Shown here one piece after another: positions 1-10,980 of a stretch of DNA of 64,000 bases. Under the pieces are notes generated by a model that saw nothing but the letters and a program-made list of their open reading frames with translations, was not told the origin of the DNA and ran no database searches. Position numbers and translations under genes: made by a program. The DNA lies in NCBI GenBank assembly GCA_905221615.1, contig CAJNDT010006195.1, forward strand, positions 297,901 to 361,900, in the 5' to 3' direction. The DNA comes from Symbiodinium sp. CCMP2592. Its lineage: Eukaryota > Sar > Dinophyceae > Suessiales > Symbiodiniaceae. Each line of letters starts with the position of its first letter. Position 1 is the stretch's first letter.

Positions 1-101
1 TCACCATAACATAAAATATGGTTTACGACTTTACGAGGTAAGACTACTTATTGGGATTTCAGGTTGTGACCAGAGAAGGCCCGGCTTGAGACTTTTAGGA
101 A

Positions 102-3100
102 TCAAAATATGAAAGGCTGACTGCAGCGATGACGACTGACGATTGACTTCACATATTGGACTGACATTGCACTTGCTTGCGCGGCCTCGGGCATCGCACC
201 TTTCCAGGGAGTGCCGCCCCAGTATTGCTGGTACTTGGCTTTGTGTGCAGGCGTCAACGGGATAGGCTTAAAGTCTTCATCCTTTTTCTTTCTGGCCTGC
301 ACGAAAGGTGGAGGCTGACGGCCCAAGATTACAATTCAACAAACAATATTCCACCACGAAACGTACGGTTGTGCTGTAGGTGCCATGAATCTCTGAATCA
401 CTAATACTGAAGCATGACATGACAACAACACAAGGCCTTGGACTTGGGATCAGCTTCGCTCTTCTCTGATCCTTGCTCCTCTCATCTGACTCATCTGATC
501 TGTCGTGTAAAGCTCTATGGCTTCAGAGGAATCCTAACGATTGACCAGCAACACGGCCTGTCAAACGCCCCAGACTGGCCCCCCGGGTCCTTCCGCTTCG
601 TGCTGGCTTTAGTCTCGCAAGCTGCAGCCGCAGCCTGAACTCACTAAGGAGGCTACCCTTCTCATCACCTGTGCTGTCACCGATTGTTATGCGCCTGGGC
701 TTTGGCTTTGGGCTTTGCTTTCGCCTTCGGGCGACACCCAGCTGCTGCAGCTTTGTTTTTTTTCGGCTCACCGGCACCGGCATCATCCGGATTCGCATCC
801 GGATGGTCCGGCTCCTGCGGACAGCGAAGAGCACACATCGTAACGAAGAATGATGAACCGTGTCATTGACAGTGTCACACTGTGCGATCGCTATGAGTGC
901 GAACCCATGCATTGGTTGCCTTCCGCTTGGATCCAACGTTGTCGTGCGAGGCCTGCAAATTCCGCATTCTAATCTGTCCGTGTCACACGGAGTCAAACGT
1001 GAGACAATCTCGCACTTAAGTACTCAACCACTGTCAACTGCACAACCCTTTGCATCCCTCCTTCAGAGCTTCTGCAAATCCTAGTCATCCTAGTCGTAAT
1101 TATATCTCCTAACTTAAATCAACTCCTAAGTAACCCATAAGTTCGAAGTCCCCTAAAATCGGAACTCGAAGCCGTGAAACCCTAAAATACGTTCCCTCGA
1201 GCCTCTCAAGTCTAAAGCCGTCTCATTGCGAAACTGTTCGAAGCCCATTCTGAAAAATGTCTGTCACAAAGATGTTGCCAGTGCCAGGTGAATGGTTTCA
1301 GGGTCTAGGCTAAGTCTAAGTATCTGATAACATCTGTGCGGGCGTTGTTGACATGTACAGTGCCATCGGACCCGGCCTTGTGACTCTCTGAGCTGCACTT
1401 GTCAGCGGGCTCAGCTTCCGGGACATCAGGGTCCGACGGCGACACCTGGGGTTTTAGGGGTGAAGGCGTTGTGAAGGGGTTTAGGGTCTCTGGCTAAGGG
1501 TCTAGCGACGTTTGCCCGGGCCATGTTGACATGTACAGTGCCATCGGACCCGGCCTTGCGACTCTCTGAGCTGCGCTTGTCAGCCGGTTCGGGATCCACG
1601 ACATCAGGGTCCGATGGCGACACCTGACGAAATCAATGTATCTCTTTATTGCTGTGTTTCTCTACATGCTTAATTGACATATTGACATTGAGTTCTCTAT
1701 GAAGGGATGCTGCAGATGGATAGGTTGGTTTACGATTCAGTGCTCGTCGTTGCCGTCGTTATGGCAAAGTCTGCAAAATCAACAGATTTGCGGAATGACC
1801 TCGGGCCTTGGGTCCCACAATCACCTTGTCAGCCGTGGCAACGACGAGGGCGGTGCTCGCCTGGCGAAGGCAAAGTCACAGCTACACATACCGTCATCTG
1901 CTTACGCAAGGCGACGAAGGCTTAGACTCAAGCCGAAACTCAAGCCAGGCCTCTGATACAACCGGATGGTTGTTCTCCTTGTCATCCTCTTCCAACATGA
2001 GCTTTTCCAAGTCCTGTTCCAAATCGTCCTCGGTACTCTGAGTACTCTGCAGACAATATTTGCAACATCGCTCACAACATCAGCATTTTGCATTACGTGG
2101 CCCAGGGGCTGGCGGGGGTTGCACGCTTGTGGCCGAATCAGCTTTCATGTTCAAGAAGCCAAGGAAATGCAGGATGTCCTGTGGCTTGCCGTCTTGCAGC
2201 GCGGGAAACATAAACGAGTAGACTAGTAGCTAACGATACTGACAAGACTAAGAATGCTAGCAAGTCAAGTAGCAACCACTAGCTAGTGGCACCAGTTCGA
2301 TTGCCGATTTGAAACATTGCAATGCGGACGTGGACGCCCAGCACGGACTCAGTGCTGATTCTCCAAAGCCTGCTAATCCGCTCCTAGCATACATGCTTCC
2401 GGCCTCCAAACGTTCGCCGTCCGGGTCCCCGAACGTGTAGTCGTCGGGCATGTTCCCTTGTTCGTCACGTAGCTCTTCCACTAGAGCCGCATAGTAGTCA
2501 TCCCACTTGCCATGTGATTTGCACCAAGACACCAAGGATTCCATCTGAGCATCCGAGAGTGCACTCAAATGGTCGCGAAGCTTCTCCTTTGTCAGCTTCA
2601 GAAGCTCTGCCGCATCCACCGGGCAGGATGCACGCACAGATTCCTGGGAGATGTTGTGCAGCAAACTTGACAAACAAAATCTTTCTGACTGAGACAATGA
2701 CAATGGTGCACACTAAAAGGATCATGATTCATGATAGGCCATCAGTCAGTAGCAACATCTAGAAATCCGCTCCTGCTGCACAGATTCGGTCTCGGTAATC
2801 TTGGTGTTGTCCTTCGTGTCTCTGCTGTCGTCCGGGGCCTGGGCAGGCTCCCGCAGTGCTGCCAATATTGCAAGCAACATGCAGGCCGTGTATGGCGAGC
2901 AAGAACAAAGCAGTCTCAAGTCTCAACTCCCTAAAGCAGACTCGGCACACTGGCGGCCGGAAGAGTTTTTTTCTCTTTCAAGACGCCCAGGAAATCGAGG
3001 ATGTCCTATGGCTTGCCGCGAACGAGACATATGGCAGCATGTACGCGAATGGAAACATGTGCAATGCCGCAATGCCGAAAGCTTACTCAGTACTCCGTAC

Positions 3101-6100
3101 TCAATACGACTGCTCACTCAGGGGACTCCTGAGTCCGAGCCTCGACATACATGGCGAACTACTCTTATCACCCAGGCTTGGGGTTTCGGGCCTCCAATTG
3201 GTCGCCGTCGGGATCCCCGAACTTGTAGTCGTCGGGCACGTTCCCGTCATTGTCTCCGAGTTTCTCGACTAGAACTTTATAATAGTCGTCCCACATGGCA
3301 TGTGACTTGCACCAAGACACGAACGATTCGATCTGAGCGCCCGAGAGATCACTCAAATGGTCGCGAAGCTTCTCCTCCGTCAGCTTCAGAAGCTCTGCCA
3401 CATCCACTGGGCAGTATACACGTTCAGAGTCCTGCGAGATGTTGCGCAGCAGACTTGCCAATGCGACACTGACAACACTTCACACTGACTTCACACCGAA
3501 AGGATCATGACTCATGGTCAGCCAACAGCCATCAGCAACATCTAGAAATCCGCTCCTGCTGCACAGATCCGGTCTCGGTAAGCTTGGCCTTGTCCTTGGT
3601 GTCTCTGCTGTCGTCCGGGGCCTGGGCAGGCTCCCGCAGTGCTGCCAATATTGCAAGCAACATGCAGGCCGTGTATGGCGAGCAAGAACAAAGCAGTCTC
3701 AAGTCTCAACTCCCTAAACCAGACTCGGCACACTGGCGGCCGGAAGAGCTTTCTCTTTCAAGACGCCCAGGAAATCGAGGATGTCCTATGGCTTGCCGCG
3801 AACGAGACATATGGCAGCATGTACGCGAATGGAAACATGTGCAATGCCGCAATGCCGAAAGCTTACTCAGTACTCCGTACTCAATACGACTGCTGACTCA
3901 GGGGACTCCTGAGTCCGAGCCTCGACATACATGACGAACTACTCTTATCACCCAGGCTTGGGGTTTCGGGCCTCCAATTGGTCGCCGTCGGGATCCCCGA
4001 ACTTGTAGTCGTCGGGCACGTTCCCGTCATTGTCTCCGAGCTTCTCGACTAGAACTTTATAATAGTCGTCCCACGTGGCATGTGACTTGCACCAAGACAC
4101 GAACGATTCGATCTGAGCACCCGAGAGTTCACTCAAATGGTCGCGAAGCTTCTCCTCTGTCAGCTTCAGAAGCTCTGCCACATCCACTGGGCAGGATGCA
4201 CGTTCAGAGTCCTGCGAGATGTTGCGCAGCAGACTTGTCACACCGAAAGGACTATGACTCATGGTCAGCCAACAGCCATCAGCAACATCTAGAAATCCGC
4301 TCCTGCTGCACAGATCCGGTCTCGGTAGTCCTGGCCTTGTCCTTGGTGTCTCTGCTGTCGTCCGGGGCCTGAGCAGGCTCCCGCAGTGCTGCGAATATTG
4401 CAAGCTTGTCGCCTGTCGCCTGTCGCCTTTCTTTACTTTGGAACCAGACTCCCCAGCTTTGTTGTCCCGGCCTCGTTGTCGTCATCGTCGTCATCGTCAT
4501 CGTCCTCGTCGTCGTCATCGGCGGCGGCCTGCTTTTTAAGTTCCTCGATCAATTCATCCCGGGTTTTGAACTCCTCCCGCGCAAAGCCGATCATGGTATC
4601 GGTGACTGAAGTATCACCACCTTCCTTCTGCCTCATGGCGAAACAACATTGCTTTATCGAATGGAGCACTGGAGCACTGGCACAAATGCCAATACACAAG
4701 CAACATGCGGCGAAGAGAATACAATGTTTGGAGCATCATGTCCAAGTTACTCCACAAGTTCTTTCACAGAGAGCAGCTGGGACATCTCATGAACATATGG
4801 AAGCACAGCGCGTACCGCGACATTCTGCCCCAAGGTCTTGGAGACCATGAAACTACCCGGCTGCAGGAGCAGAATGTCTCCTGCGCGAACAGCGAATACA
4901 CCAGGGCGCAGGGTGGAAACCATACAATCACAGCCATTGCACAATCAAATGCATGTGCATGATATAACAATGTCCTGGCATCAGGGATCCCATGAAAACG
5001 CAAATCTTCTTTTCGGCGGCTTGTTCCTTTGTCATCCCCATGTACGTAGGTACGAAGGCCTCAATGAGCAACTGCCACCGGAATCTAATGAATGCTAGGG
5101 TGTACCGACATTAATTCACGTGGACCTACTAGCGTGCGGCCCAACCTCGAACGTTGCATCTTCACCATTGGTGTGCTTCATGATCTCACGCACATCACTC
5201 ACGACAAAGCGCCGCGATCCGGACACCTGACCAGCTGCGCATCGAGTCTCAACTTGAGTCTCAACTCAATCCACAAATACTAAACCTTGTTCAACTTAAA
5301 CTTTTGATGTTTGACACATGCACTAGCTCTACGCTCTAGCCTAAACTCTAGTCCCAGCCCAATCCCAACCCAACCCTTAAACCATTGGCCCCTCTGCGGT
5401 GCAATGTGCGCACACACAATCATACTCTACTGTTTTGCGTTCCACAGTGTTACAGTGTGTCACATCACATCAAGTCAGACCCGAGCCTGATAGAACAAAG
5501 CACCCAACCCTCCGGGAGGTAGGCCGGCATGAATGTTCGCGTCTTTCTCGCCCATGAGCGAAATATCTTGCAACTTGCTTTTGATGATGTCCTGCTTCGA
5601 ATAGACTTAAAGCCACGCAAAGACTCAACTTCGAGGTCGTTCAGGGCCTAGGAGCCTAGGGGTCATCAGCCGTCTTCAACCATATTATTATATTATCGTA
5701 CAACAACAAACGAAGACTCGATACCGAAGCCGAAACCCCACTAAAACAAAACATGGAGAAGACACTTATCCTTGATGATGTCATGCTCGGCGTTCTCCAG
5801 CATATCTTCGAAGTCGATCGTAACTCCTTTGGCAACAACGTTCACGTTTCAAGGTTTAGAAAGCTCTGGAAGTCCCGACCCCCGACTGCCGAAACTAGAC
5901 AACGGAAATGCAGAATTGGGGTCTAGGTCCCACGGCCCCAATCACTTTCGCTTGGACCTGGCCTGGCACCTGGCAAGTTTTACAAACCAAGTACTAAGGA
6001 CTAAGGGCTCCTGGAACCTGTCCATCCCGGATCCACTCTTCCACGACGGCTGCAAGCGGCTGCCACAATGAGAGTCTCGATGCCATCTTCCCGGATTCAT

Positions 6101-9100
6101 CATCCTCAAAGTTGAGACTCTGTGTCTGCCTGGCGGCTCGGGGCTGGTCCTGCGTGAGCTCGACACACAGATCAGCACAACTTGAAAGTTCAAGACATGA
6201 GAACACTGAGTCTGAGGCCCTGAGGACAAGATCGAGTGACCAAGGTTACGACGATGACCATGTGCAATGTGCAGACACTGGCCGACACTGGACACCGGAC
6301 CGAAACCCTGCATTACATGATGTGGCCTCAAATCGTTGGCACAACTCGCCGACGAATCGCTTGATTTCCGTCAAAAGCCAGTTGTTCACTGCAACAATGT
6401 TCTTTCTCTCAACACCACCAGTGTCGTCGGCAGCACCAATCTCCATCGCTTTCTTCATACATGCGCGCCGATATCTAACGATGGCGTTGTTTCCTTGCAG
6501 GATCTCCTTGAATGCTTCGTCCTGAGAGTCTAATCGGAAACGACTCACGAACGTTGAACAGTCCGGTCAAATTAAGTCAAGATACCATCGTATCCACCAC
6601 AACCACTGCTTCCCAACTCGCTGATTTGATCACCTCCGGGTCCGTATCCTCTGGTGTGTACCCAGACGCCTGGCGACGCTGTTTGGCCTTGGCACCCGGC
6701 GCCTCGGCAGTGCCCTTGTTTTGGCGAGCCAACTTCAATTCTTCGAGCCTCTGTTTTTTTTATCATCCTTATCCTTCTCCTTTTGGAGCCGCTCTTGCTC
6801 TTTGATCTCAAGCTCCAGCTCCGCCTTTCTCAACTTCTCCAAAGCCGCACTCGCTTGACTCCAATCCCGGACTGCGACAGACAAAGATGAAGCCACCTGG
6901 CCCAGAATGGAAAGTCCATCCGTGGCCCTGGAGAATGAGTCCTCCACCTGCTCGACCGTGCCGAGCAGTTCGGTGTTCTTGCGCAAAGCCTTGATGCGTG
7001 ACCAGCACAACGGGGGGCCAAAGGTCCATTCACGACTCCTTTCGAGAAGATACTGATCCTGTTGCAAGAGCTTGGCAATGTCACTCTCAAGCTTCGTCAT
7101 ATCATCATCCTCGGAAGCCGGCTGCATGATCTTCTCTGCCTTGGACAGTGGGAGTGACGCTTGACTTGAATGTGAAGCTTGTAGCTAAAATAGGTACACC
7201 AGGGGCCAGGGGACCAGGACCTGGATCTATGACACACAAACTCCCAACCCCAACCGCCCCAACCGAACCAGGGTTTTCTTTGGTCTAGTTCCACGTCCCA
7301 AGCAGTCACGGACAAACATCCACACCCAAGTCGGATCATCCAAGTCGTCCAAGTTGCAATTTGCATACGCAAGCAAACTATCTTGAACATTGGATCCATG
7401 AGGCGCTTGTCGGTGGTCTCGTCAATAGCAGCATCTTCATCCCCTGCACCCGATTCACCCGATGCATCGGGAGCTCGTCCCTTCGCAACGGCCGCCACGG
7501 TGCCGTCGATGTCCGCCTGCCAAACTGCTTAGTCTGGTAAGTGTTAACTAAGCATCATACAAGTATGCATGAACCAGACGGGACGTACGGTTTACTGTAG
7601 TTCGCGAAGTATTGATGTGTCAATTCGCTACGCGACGCGGCAAGGCTGTGATCGGGATGAGACCCTGTCACCTTGGATCATGCAACATCCAGTCTCATGG
7701 GCAATGCACAATGTATAATCTTCCTGACTGTACCTTCTCTACTCGATCCGACTTAGCAACAAGCAACAGAGTAACCATTAGCCACCAAAGGAAACTTGAA
7801 CTTGAAGCGACGTCATCACTGAACAAACGGCCTGAACGGTGGCGATGGCCTGAGCCGCATCCTCCATGGCCTTGTTGATGGCACATTGCGTGTTGTTGAA
7901 GTTCTTGAGGGTGGAGGCACGAAACCCGGATGATGCAGAGATGACACCTTGGACTTGGGACTAAACTTAACTACATTTGCCGATAAGCAAAAATCCCGCT
8001 ATGGCAAGTTTGGTCGCACGAGGTGAGGTGTCAAGCCACATGTGTACTTCTTGCTGCCCTTCCTTGCTTTCCTCTTGGCCGCTGCGGCTGCGGATGCAAG
8101 AGTAGCCGCGCTTTCGCTGCCAGCAGAAGATTGGCTGGCGAGGCTTGTCCTTTTGGACGGACGCTCTGCCAGGTCAAAGTTCGCATCAAACGTCAACCCA
8201 CCTCGGTTCTCGAGTCAGCTTGCCATGCTTTCCAAAGACCCTAGATCAACGACAGGTGCAAGTCGCACCCGGGTGTGCTATGCGATGTCACACACATTTT
8301 TGTATCGCAAAGCCCGCCTTCTCGAGAAGATCGAGCCCGCTTGAGCCGTTTGAGCCACTTAGGGGTTGGAGTTTAGGGTCGATGCAGTTTTCTATGTTGG
8401 AACGGAAGTTCTTGTGCAAAACACAGCCTGAATGGCTGGAATGTTGGAAATTGAAGGGAGATGAGGGCTGTCTCAAAATGCGACGTGCTCCGGCCCGCTC
8501 GGCCCAGGATCCAACTTACAACAGCCCTCAGCTATAGAGTGTATGATATACTCCGATATTTGTATATATGTAGATACATATATGTAGATACATATATGTA
8601 GATACATACATACATATATATATATATATTCTTAGAATGCTTTAAGGTTTTGGGGTGTGCACGACACTCGAGGGTACCGAAGCACCAGCAACCTACTGCC
8701 ACGTTGCCGCTTTGTCCCCTGGGCCGTTGGCTTTGTGATTGGCATGATGGACAAAGAGATGAGCTATGAGCTATCTGAGATATGGTTTCAGTGCTTCCGC
8801 CCACCCGCAAGCCTAGAATCACAGGCACGCCACCATCGTTGTTGCCCCACACATTCTTCGCCATCTCTTCCGCTGTCTGCTGCATTCTGGCGCTATCCAT
8901 GCTCTTCGAGGTGGCGGACTTCTGCAAGGTCCCCGTGTCCTCTCGGAAATCGGACTCGGTCATCTCCGAGGGCATCGGCACGTACACAGCAGTCACCTTG
9001 TTTGCCGTGTCAGTACACAAGCATCATCCTCAACAACAGTAGAAGCAAAGCAGCAATGGCAGTAGTCAAAGTACCATTATTATTGCTGTTGACTATTGTT

Positions 9101-9370
9101 ACCATTATTATTTGTATTATTACTATTGTTATTATTATCAATAATATTGTTATTGTTATTATTTTCATTATTGTTATTATTAGTAGTAGTGGTAGCAGCA
9201 ATAGCAGTAGCAATAGCAGTAGCAATAGCAGTAGCAGTAGCAGTAGCAGTAGCACTAGCACTAGCACTAGCAGCAGCAGCAGCAGCAGTAGCAGTAGCAG
9301 TAGCAGTAGCAGTAGCAGTAGCAGTAGCAGTAGCAGTAGCAGTAGCAGTAGCAGTAGCAGTAGCAGTAGC

Positions 9371-9409
<39 letters not shown>

Positions 9410-9410
9410 T

Positions 9411-9446
<36 letters not shown>

Positions 9447-10938
9447 ATAGTAGTAGTACTAGTACTACTACTACTACTGTACTAGTACTAGTACTAGTAC
9501 TACACAGCACAACACAAGTAATGCGATCTAAAGGGCATACTCCCCGCTCCACATTCCATTTTTCCCAAGCTTCTTGACCTTGATTTTCTTCACTGTTTCA
9601 TCTCGTAGGTCATTATGCCACTTGGAGTCGGCGCCTGCCTCATCAAGTCCTAGGCTAAGGCAGGCAAAAGCTCAAGACCGAATTTGCATGGCAGAACGAG
9701 AGAGCCCTTCTGCATAAACTAGAATTCGACTCATTATAAGGCGAGCATCTTTCCCATGATGGAGCTTGTCTCATGTAGTAGGCAATGTAGTCGACATATG
9801 CCATCTGCTTGTACTTCACGTCGTTGCTCGTCCGGTTCCCTGCGCATCAAGTTGGATCGCGAATCTGAATCTAGTCTAATAGTCTATGTTTGAAACGGCA
9901 GCCCTGGTGACTCTGGCGAAAGGCGATATTGAACAACAACATTCTTCGTACCGGCTACAGGTAAACACCGAAGGTCACCGAAGTCATAACAAAAACACAA
10001 CATGGTTTACGCACCGTGTCTGAATCTTTCTGCCGCACAGTGGCACAGCGGGCTTGGAACCGACCAAAAGCATTTCCAATGGTAAAGATGCACTACAACC
10101 GATTGCAACCCAACACAATACAGCCAGGATCCCGAACGAGAAATTTCCAGTACTAAAGTTCTTCTACAACCACGCACAATCCAGCCAGGACCCCAAACGA
10201 TGCATTTCCAATGCTAAACTAAAACCACGCGCAATCCAGCCAGCTTCCCAAACGAAGTATTTCCAGTACTAAAGCTGTACTACAACCAGGCACAATCCAG
10301 CCCGGACCCCAAACGAGACATTTCCAGTACTAATGTTGTAATACAACCAAGCACAAATCTGAACAAGGCATTTCCAGTACCACCAAACACAATCCAGCCA
10401 GGAGGCACTTCCGATACTTAAGTACTACAACCAAGCACAATCCAGCCAGGACCCGAAACGAAGCGTTTTCCGGCACTAAAGTTGTATTGCAACCAAGCAC
10501 AATCCAGCAATGATCCTAAACGCATCTGCAGTAGTAGAAAAAGGTACTTTGGCAAGGAACTCGTCTCAGCAACTACACTGCGAAATGTTACGAGTTACGA
10601 CTCTTACAAGGGCCCGGCCTGCAGTGCGAGCTTGGATGACGGTGCTGAAGTCGAAACCCTTCACGGCGGCAACGTCACTTTGTTTTTTTACCTGGCTTAC
10701 AAACCTCGGAGTCGCAGAACGTAAGCAAGCCCTGGTAATACTTTGCGAGGTTGCATCTTTCTGTGTCGAGCAGACTCATGAGCACGCCGCCTAGGTTCGC
10801 TTGTTCATGCCACCTCCTTCTCGCTGCAGTATGCTTGCTGCATAGCATGAGCACACTGCTGCCAGTCGGACCCTTCTTCGTCACCAACTTCGTATCACAG
10901 ACAGCACAACTGCACCCCGGAGTCGACGGCTCCGACAT
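102..10938 (-). CDS. Large many-exon gene of unknown function, zinc-ribbon-like start
   Basis: About thirty short coding-like stretches on the minus strand, separated by non-coding DNA, seem to form one gene (possibly two). The proposed start is the ATG at 10938, opening MSEPSTPGC and a C-x2-C...C-x2-H cluster (CAVCDTK, then LCSKH) that looks like a small zinc ribbon. Likely later exons, in order: 10605-10680, 9725-9840, 9530-9630, 8780-9020, 8025-8196, 7800-7925, 7385-7510, 6735-7127, 6565-6660, 6246-6548, 6010-6115, 5755-5850, 5500-5610, 5155-5235, 4985-5085, 4747-4915, 4433-4640, the triplicated cassette 2130-4395, 1920-2045, a duplicated exon at 1345-1627, 690-830 and 175-300. Composition is charged, with acidic and Lys/Ala-rich stretches. 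I do not recognise the family. Exon ends are approximate and the left end of the gene may lie outside the window. Confidence 0.5.
175..305 (-). CDS. Last visible exon of the long gene
   Basis: A minus-strand reading frame encodes a charged stretch containing KKKDEDFKPIPLTPAHKAKY followed by QQYWGGTPWKG. It looks like ordinary protein rather than shadow sequence. It is the left-most exon-like segment of the long gene running from 10.9 kb. The family is unknown. Confidence 0.4.
690..830 (-). CDS. Lys/Ala-rich exon of the long gene
   Basis: The minus frame reads EPDHPDANPDDAG and then a run of lysine, alanine and proline (KAKAKPKAKAQA), resembling a histone-H1-like or disordered basic tail. The opposite strand reads as a Phe/Leu-rich shadow. 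It belongs by position and strand to the long gene. Confidence 0.4.
1345..1627 (-). repeat. Tandemly duplicated exon, two copies 178 bp apart
   Basis: About 110 bp beginning GTTGACATGTACAGTGCC occurs at 1347 and again at 1525 in the same direction. On the minus strand both copies keep a matching frame, containing AGSDGTVHVN, with copies reading PSDPDVPEAEPADK and PSDPDVVDPEPADK. The substitutions leave the frame open. This looks like an exon duplication inside the long minus-strand gene. Confidence 0.65.
1920..2045 (-). CDS. Acidic exon of the long gene
   Basis: The minus frame encodes STEDDLEQDLEKLMLEEDD followed by KENNHPVVSEAWLEF, an acidic, probably helical stretch. It lies just downstream (minus strand) of the triplicated cassette. 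No family is recognised. Confidence 0.4.
2130..4395 (-). repeat. Three tandem copies of an exon cassette (783 and 747 bp periods)
   Basis: The sequence TCTAGAAATCCGCTCCTGCT recurs at 2758, 3541 and 4288, giving periods of 783 and 747 bp. Each unit carries, in minus-strand order, three coding-like blocks. Block C (4288-4395, 3541-3650, 2758-2870) reads APDDSRDTKDKA. Block B (3948-4240, 3168-3461, about 2400-2690) reads LLKLTEEKLRDHLS then FVSWCKSH and DDYKFGDPDG. Block A (about 3745-3835, 2960-3050, 2130-2225) reads DILDFLGVL. Copies 2 and 3 are nearly identical and copy 1 is more diverged, so the second duplication is the younger one. If all are spliced, the protein has an internal threefold repeat. 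Confidence 0.75.
4433..4640 (-). CDS. Exon with poly-Asp stretch
   Basis: The minus frame reads DTMIGFAREEFKTRDELIEE then LKKQAAADDDDEDD and a run of aspartates. The plus strand shows the corresponding GTCGTCATC microsatellite-like run, which may be how the acidic tract expanded. It lies just upstream (minus strand) of the triplicated cassette. The function is unknown. Confidence 0.4.
4747..5850 (-). CDS. Run of five short exons of the long gene
   Basis: Short open minus-strand segments with protein-like composition occur at about 4747-4915 (FAVRAGDILLLQPGSFMVSK), 4985-5085 (AFVPTYMGMTKEQAAEKKI), 5155-5235 (RRFVVSDVREIMKHTNGED), 5500-5610 (YSKQDIIKSKLQDISLMGEK) and 5755-5850 (VTIDFEDMLENAEHDIIKDK). 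The introns between them are 70-250 bp. Frames were chosen because the alternatives contain stops or biased composition. I do not recognise a domain. Confidence 0.4.
6246..6548 (-). CDS. Helical exon of the long gene
   Basis: An uninterrupted minus frame encodes LDSQDEAFKEILQGNNAIVR, YRRACMKKAMEIGAADD and NNWLLTEIKRFVGELCQRF, predicted by eye to be mostly helical. Its 3' part (after QRF) loses protein-like character, suggesting a splice donor near 6330. Neighbouring exons at 6010-6115 and 6565-6660 share the strand. Confidence 0.45.
   Translation of the reverse strand: MSRFRLDSQDEAFKEILQGNNAIVRYRRACMKKAMEIGAADDTGGVERKNIVAVNNWLLTEIKRFVGELCQRFEATSCNAGFRSGVQCRPVSAHCTWSSS
6735..7127 (-). CDS. 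Coiled-coil exon of the long gene
   Basis: The longest clean exon of this gene: a 130-residue minus frame with DDMTKLESDIAKLLQQDQYL, a central helical part, and a C-terminal ELELEIKEQERLQKEKDKDD tract typical of coiled coil or charged linker. The frame stays open past the lysine-rich end into less convincing sequence, so the donor is probably near 6750. No enzyme motif is visible. Confidence 0.5.
   Translation of the reverse strand: MQPASEDDDMTKLESDIAKLLQQDQYLLERSREWTFGPPLCWSRIKALRKNTELLGTVEQVEDSFSRATDGLSILGQVASSLSVAVRDWSQASAALEKLRKAELELEIKEQERLQKEKDKDDKKNRGSKN
7385..8196 (-). CDS. Three exons of the long gene
   Basis: Minus-strand segments at 7385-7510 (VAKGRAPDASGESGAGDEDA), 7800-7925 (FNNTQCAINKAMEDAAQAIA) and 8025-8196 (MTFDANFDLAERPSKRTSLA then an AAAAAKRKARKGSKK tract) look like coding sequence. 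The last carries a basic cluster that could serve as a nuclear localisation signal. This is inferred from composition only. Confidence 0.4.
8531..8640. repeat. TATATG/TAGATACA microsatellite
   Basis: An alternating purine-pyrimidine tract made of repeated TATATGTAGATACA units runs into (TA)n near 8615-8630. It lies in a presumed intron. Confidence 0.8.
8780..9020 (-). CDS. Exon of the long gene
   Basis: The minus frame reads VTAVYVPMPSEMTESDFRED, then SKSMDSARMQQTAEEMAKNV and GGVPVILGLRVGGSTETISQ. Composition is protein-like and the frame ends near a stop at about 8765. It abuts the long trinucleotide repeat on its 5' side, which would therefore be intronic. Confidence 0.45.
9053..9505. repeat. 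450-bp trinucleotide repeat (ATT then AGT/AGC)
   Basis: ATT/GTT triplets (about 9070-9180) change into a long mixed AGT/AGC/TAG array (9180-9475), ending in ACTACT and GTACTA units. All three frames on both strands give homopolymeric Ser, Val or Leu runs, so long ORFs here are artefacts. Confidence 0.9.
9530..9840 (-). CDS. Two exons of the long gene
   Basis: Minus-strand segments at 9725-9840 (GNRTSNDVKYKQMAYVDYIA then YYMRQAPSWERC) and 9530-9630 (KWHNDLRDETVKKIKVKKLG then KNGMWSGEYAL) look like consecutive exons. No family is recognised. Confidence 0.4.
10060..10520. repeat. Degenerate 60-65 bp minisatellite
   Basis: A unit resembling AACCAAGCACAATCCAGCCA followed by GGACCCCAAACGAGRCATTTCCAGTACTAAAGTTGTACTAC recurs about eight times with gaps and substitutions. 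No coding frame runs through it. It fills the presumed intron between the first and second exons of the long gene. Confidence 0.8.
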
Positions 10939-10980
10939 CACACAGCGCCACTGTTCGAGTCCCTCACGGACTCGAACACA
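10605..10980 (-). CDS. First exons of the long gene, C-x2-C zinc-ribbon-like
   Basis: The minus frame from the ATG at 10938 reads MSEPSTPGCSCAVCDTKLVT, a turn, then MLCSKHTAARRRWHEQANLG and LMSLLDTERCNLAKYYQGLL. The Cys/His spacing (CAVC...CSKH) suggests one zinc site. A second short exon at 10605-10680 (GFDFSTVIQARTAGRALVRV) follows. The next gene on this strand, the methyltransferase, ends about 700 bp upstream, consistent with a tight same-strand array. Confidence 0.45.

Noticed and set aside
523..996. 157-codon minus ORF rich in Arg, Met and Ser
   Set aside because: Only the other minus frame at 690-830 (EPDHPDANPDD...) looks like an exon; this frame appears to be its shifted shadow.
8657..9577. 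Long open frames of Ser, Leu or Val on both strands
   Set aside because: They are translations of the ATT/AGT/AGC trinucleotide array; every frame is open because the repeat lacks stops.
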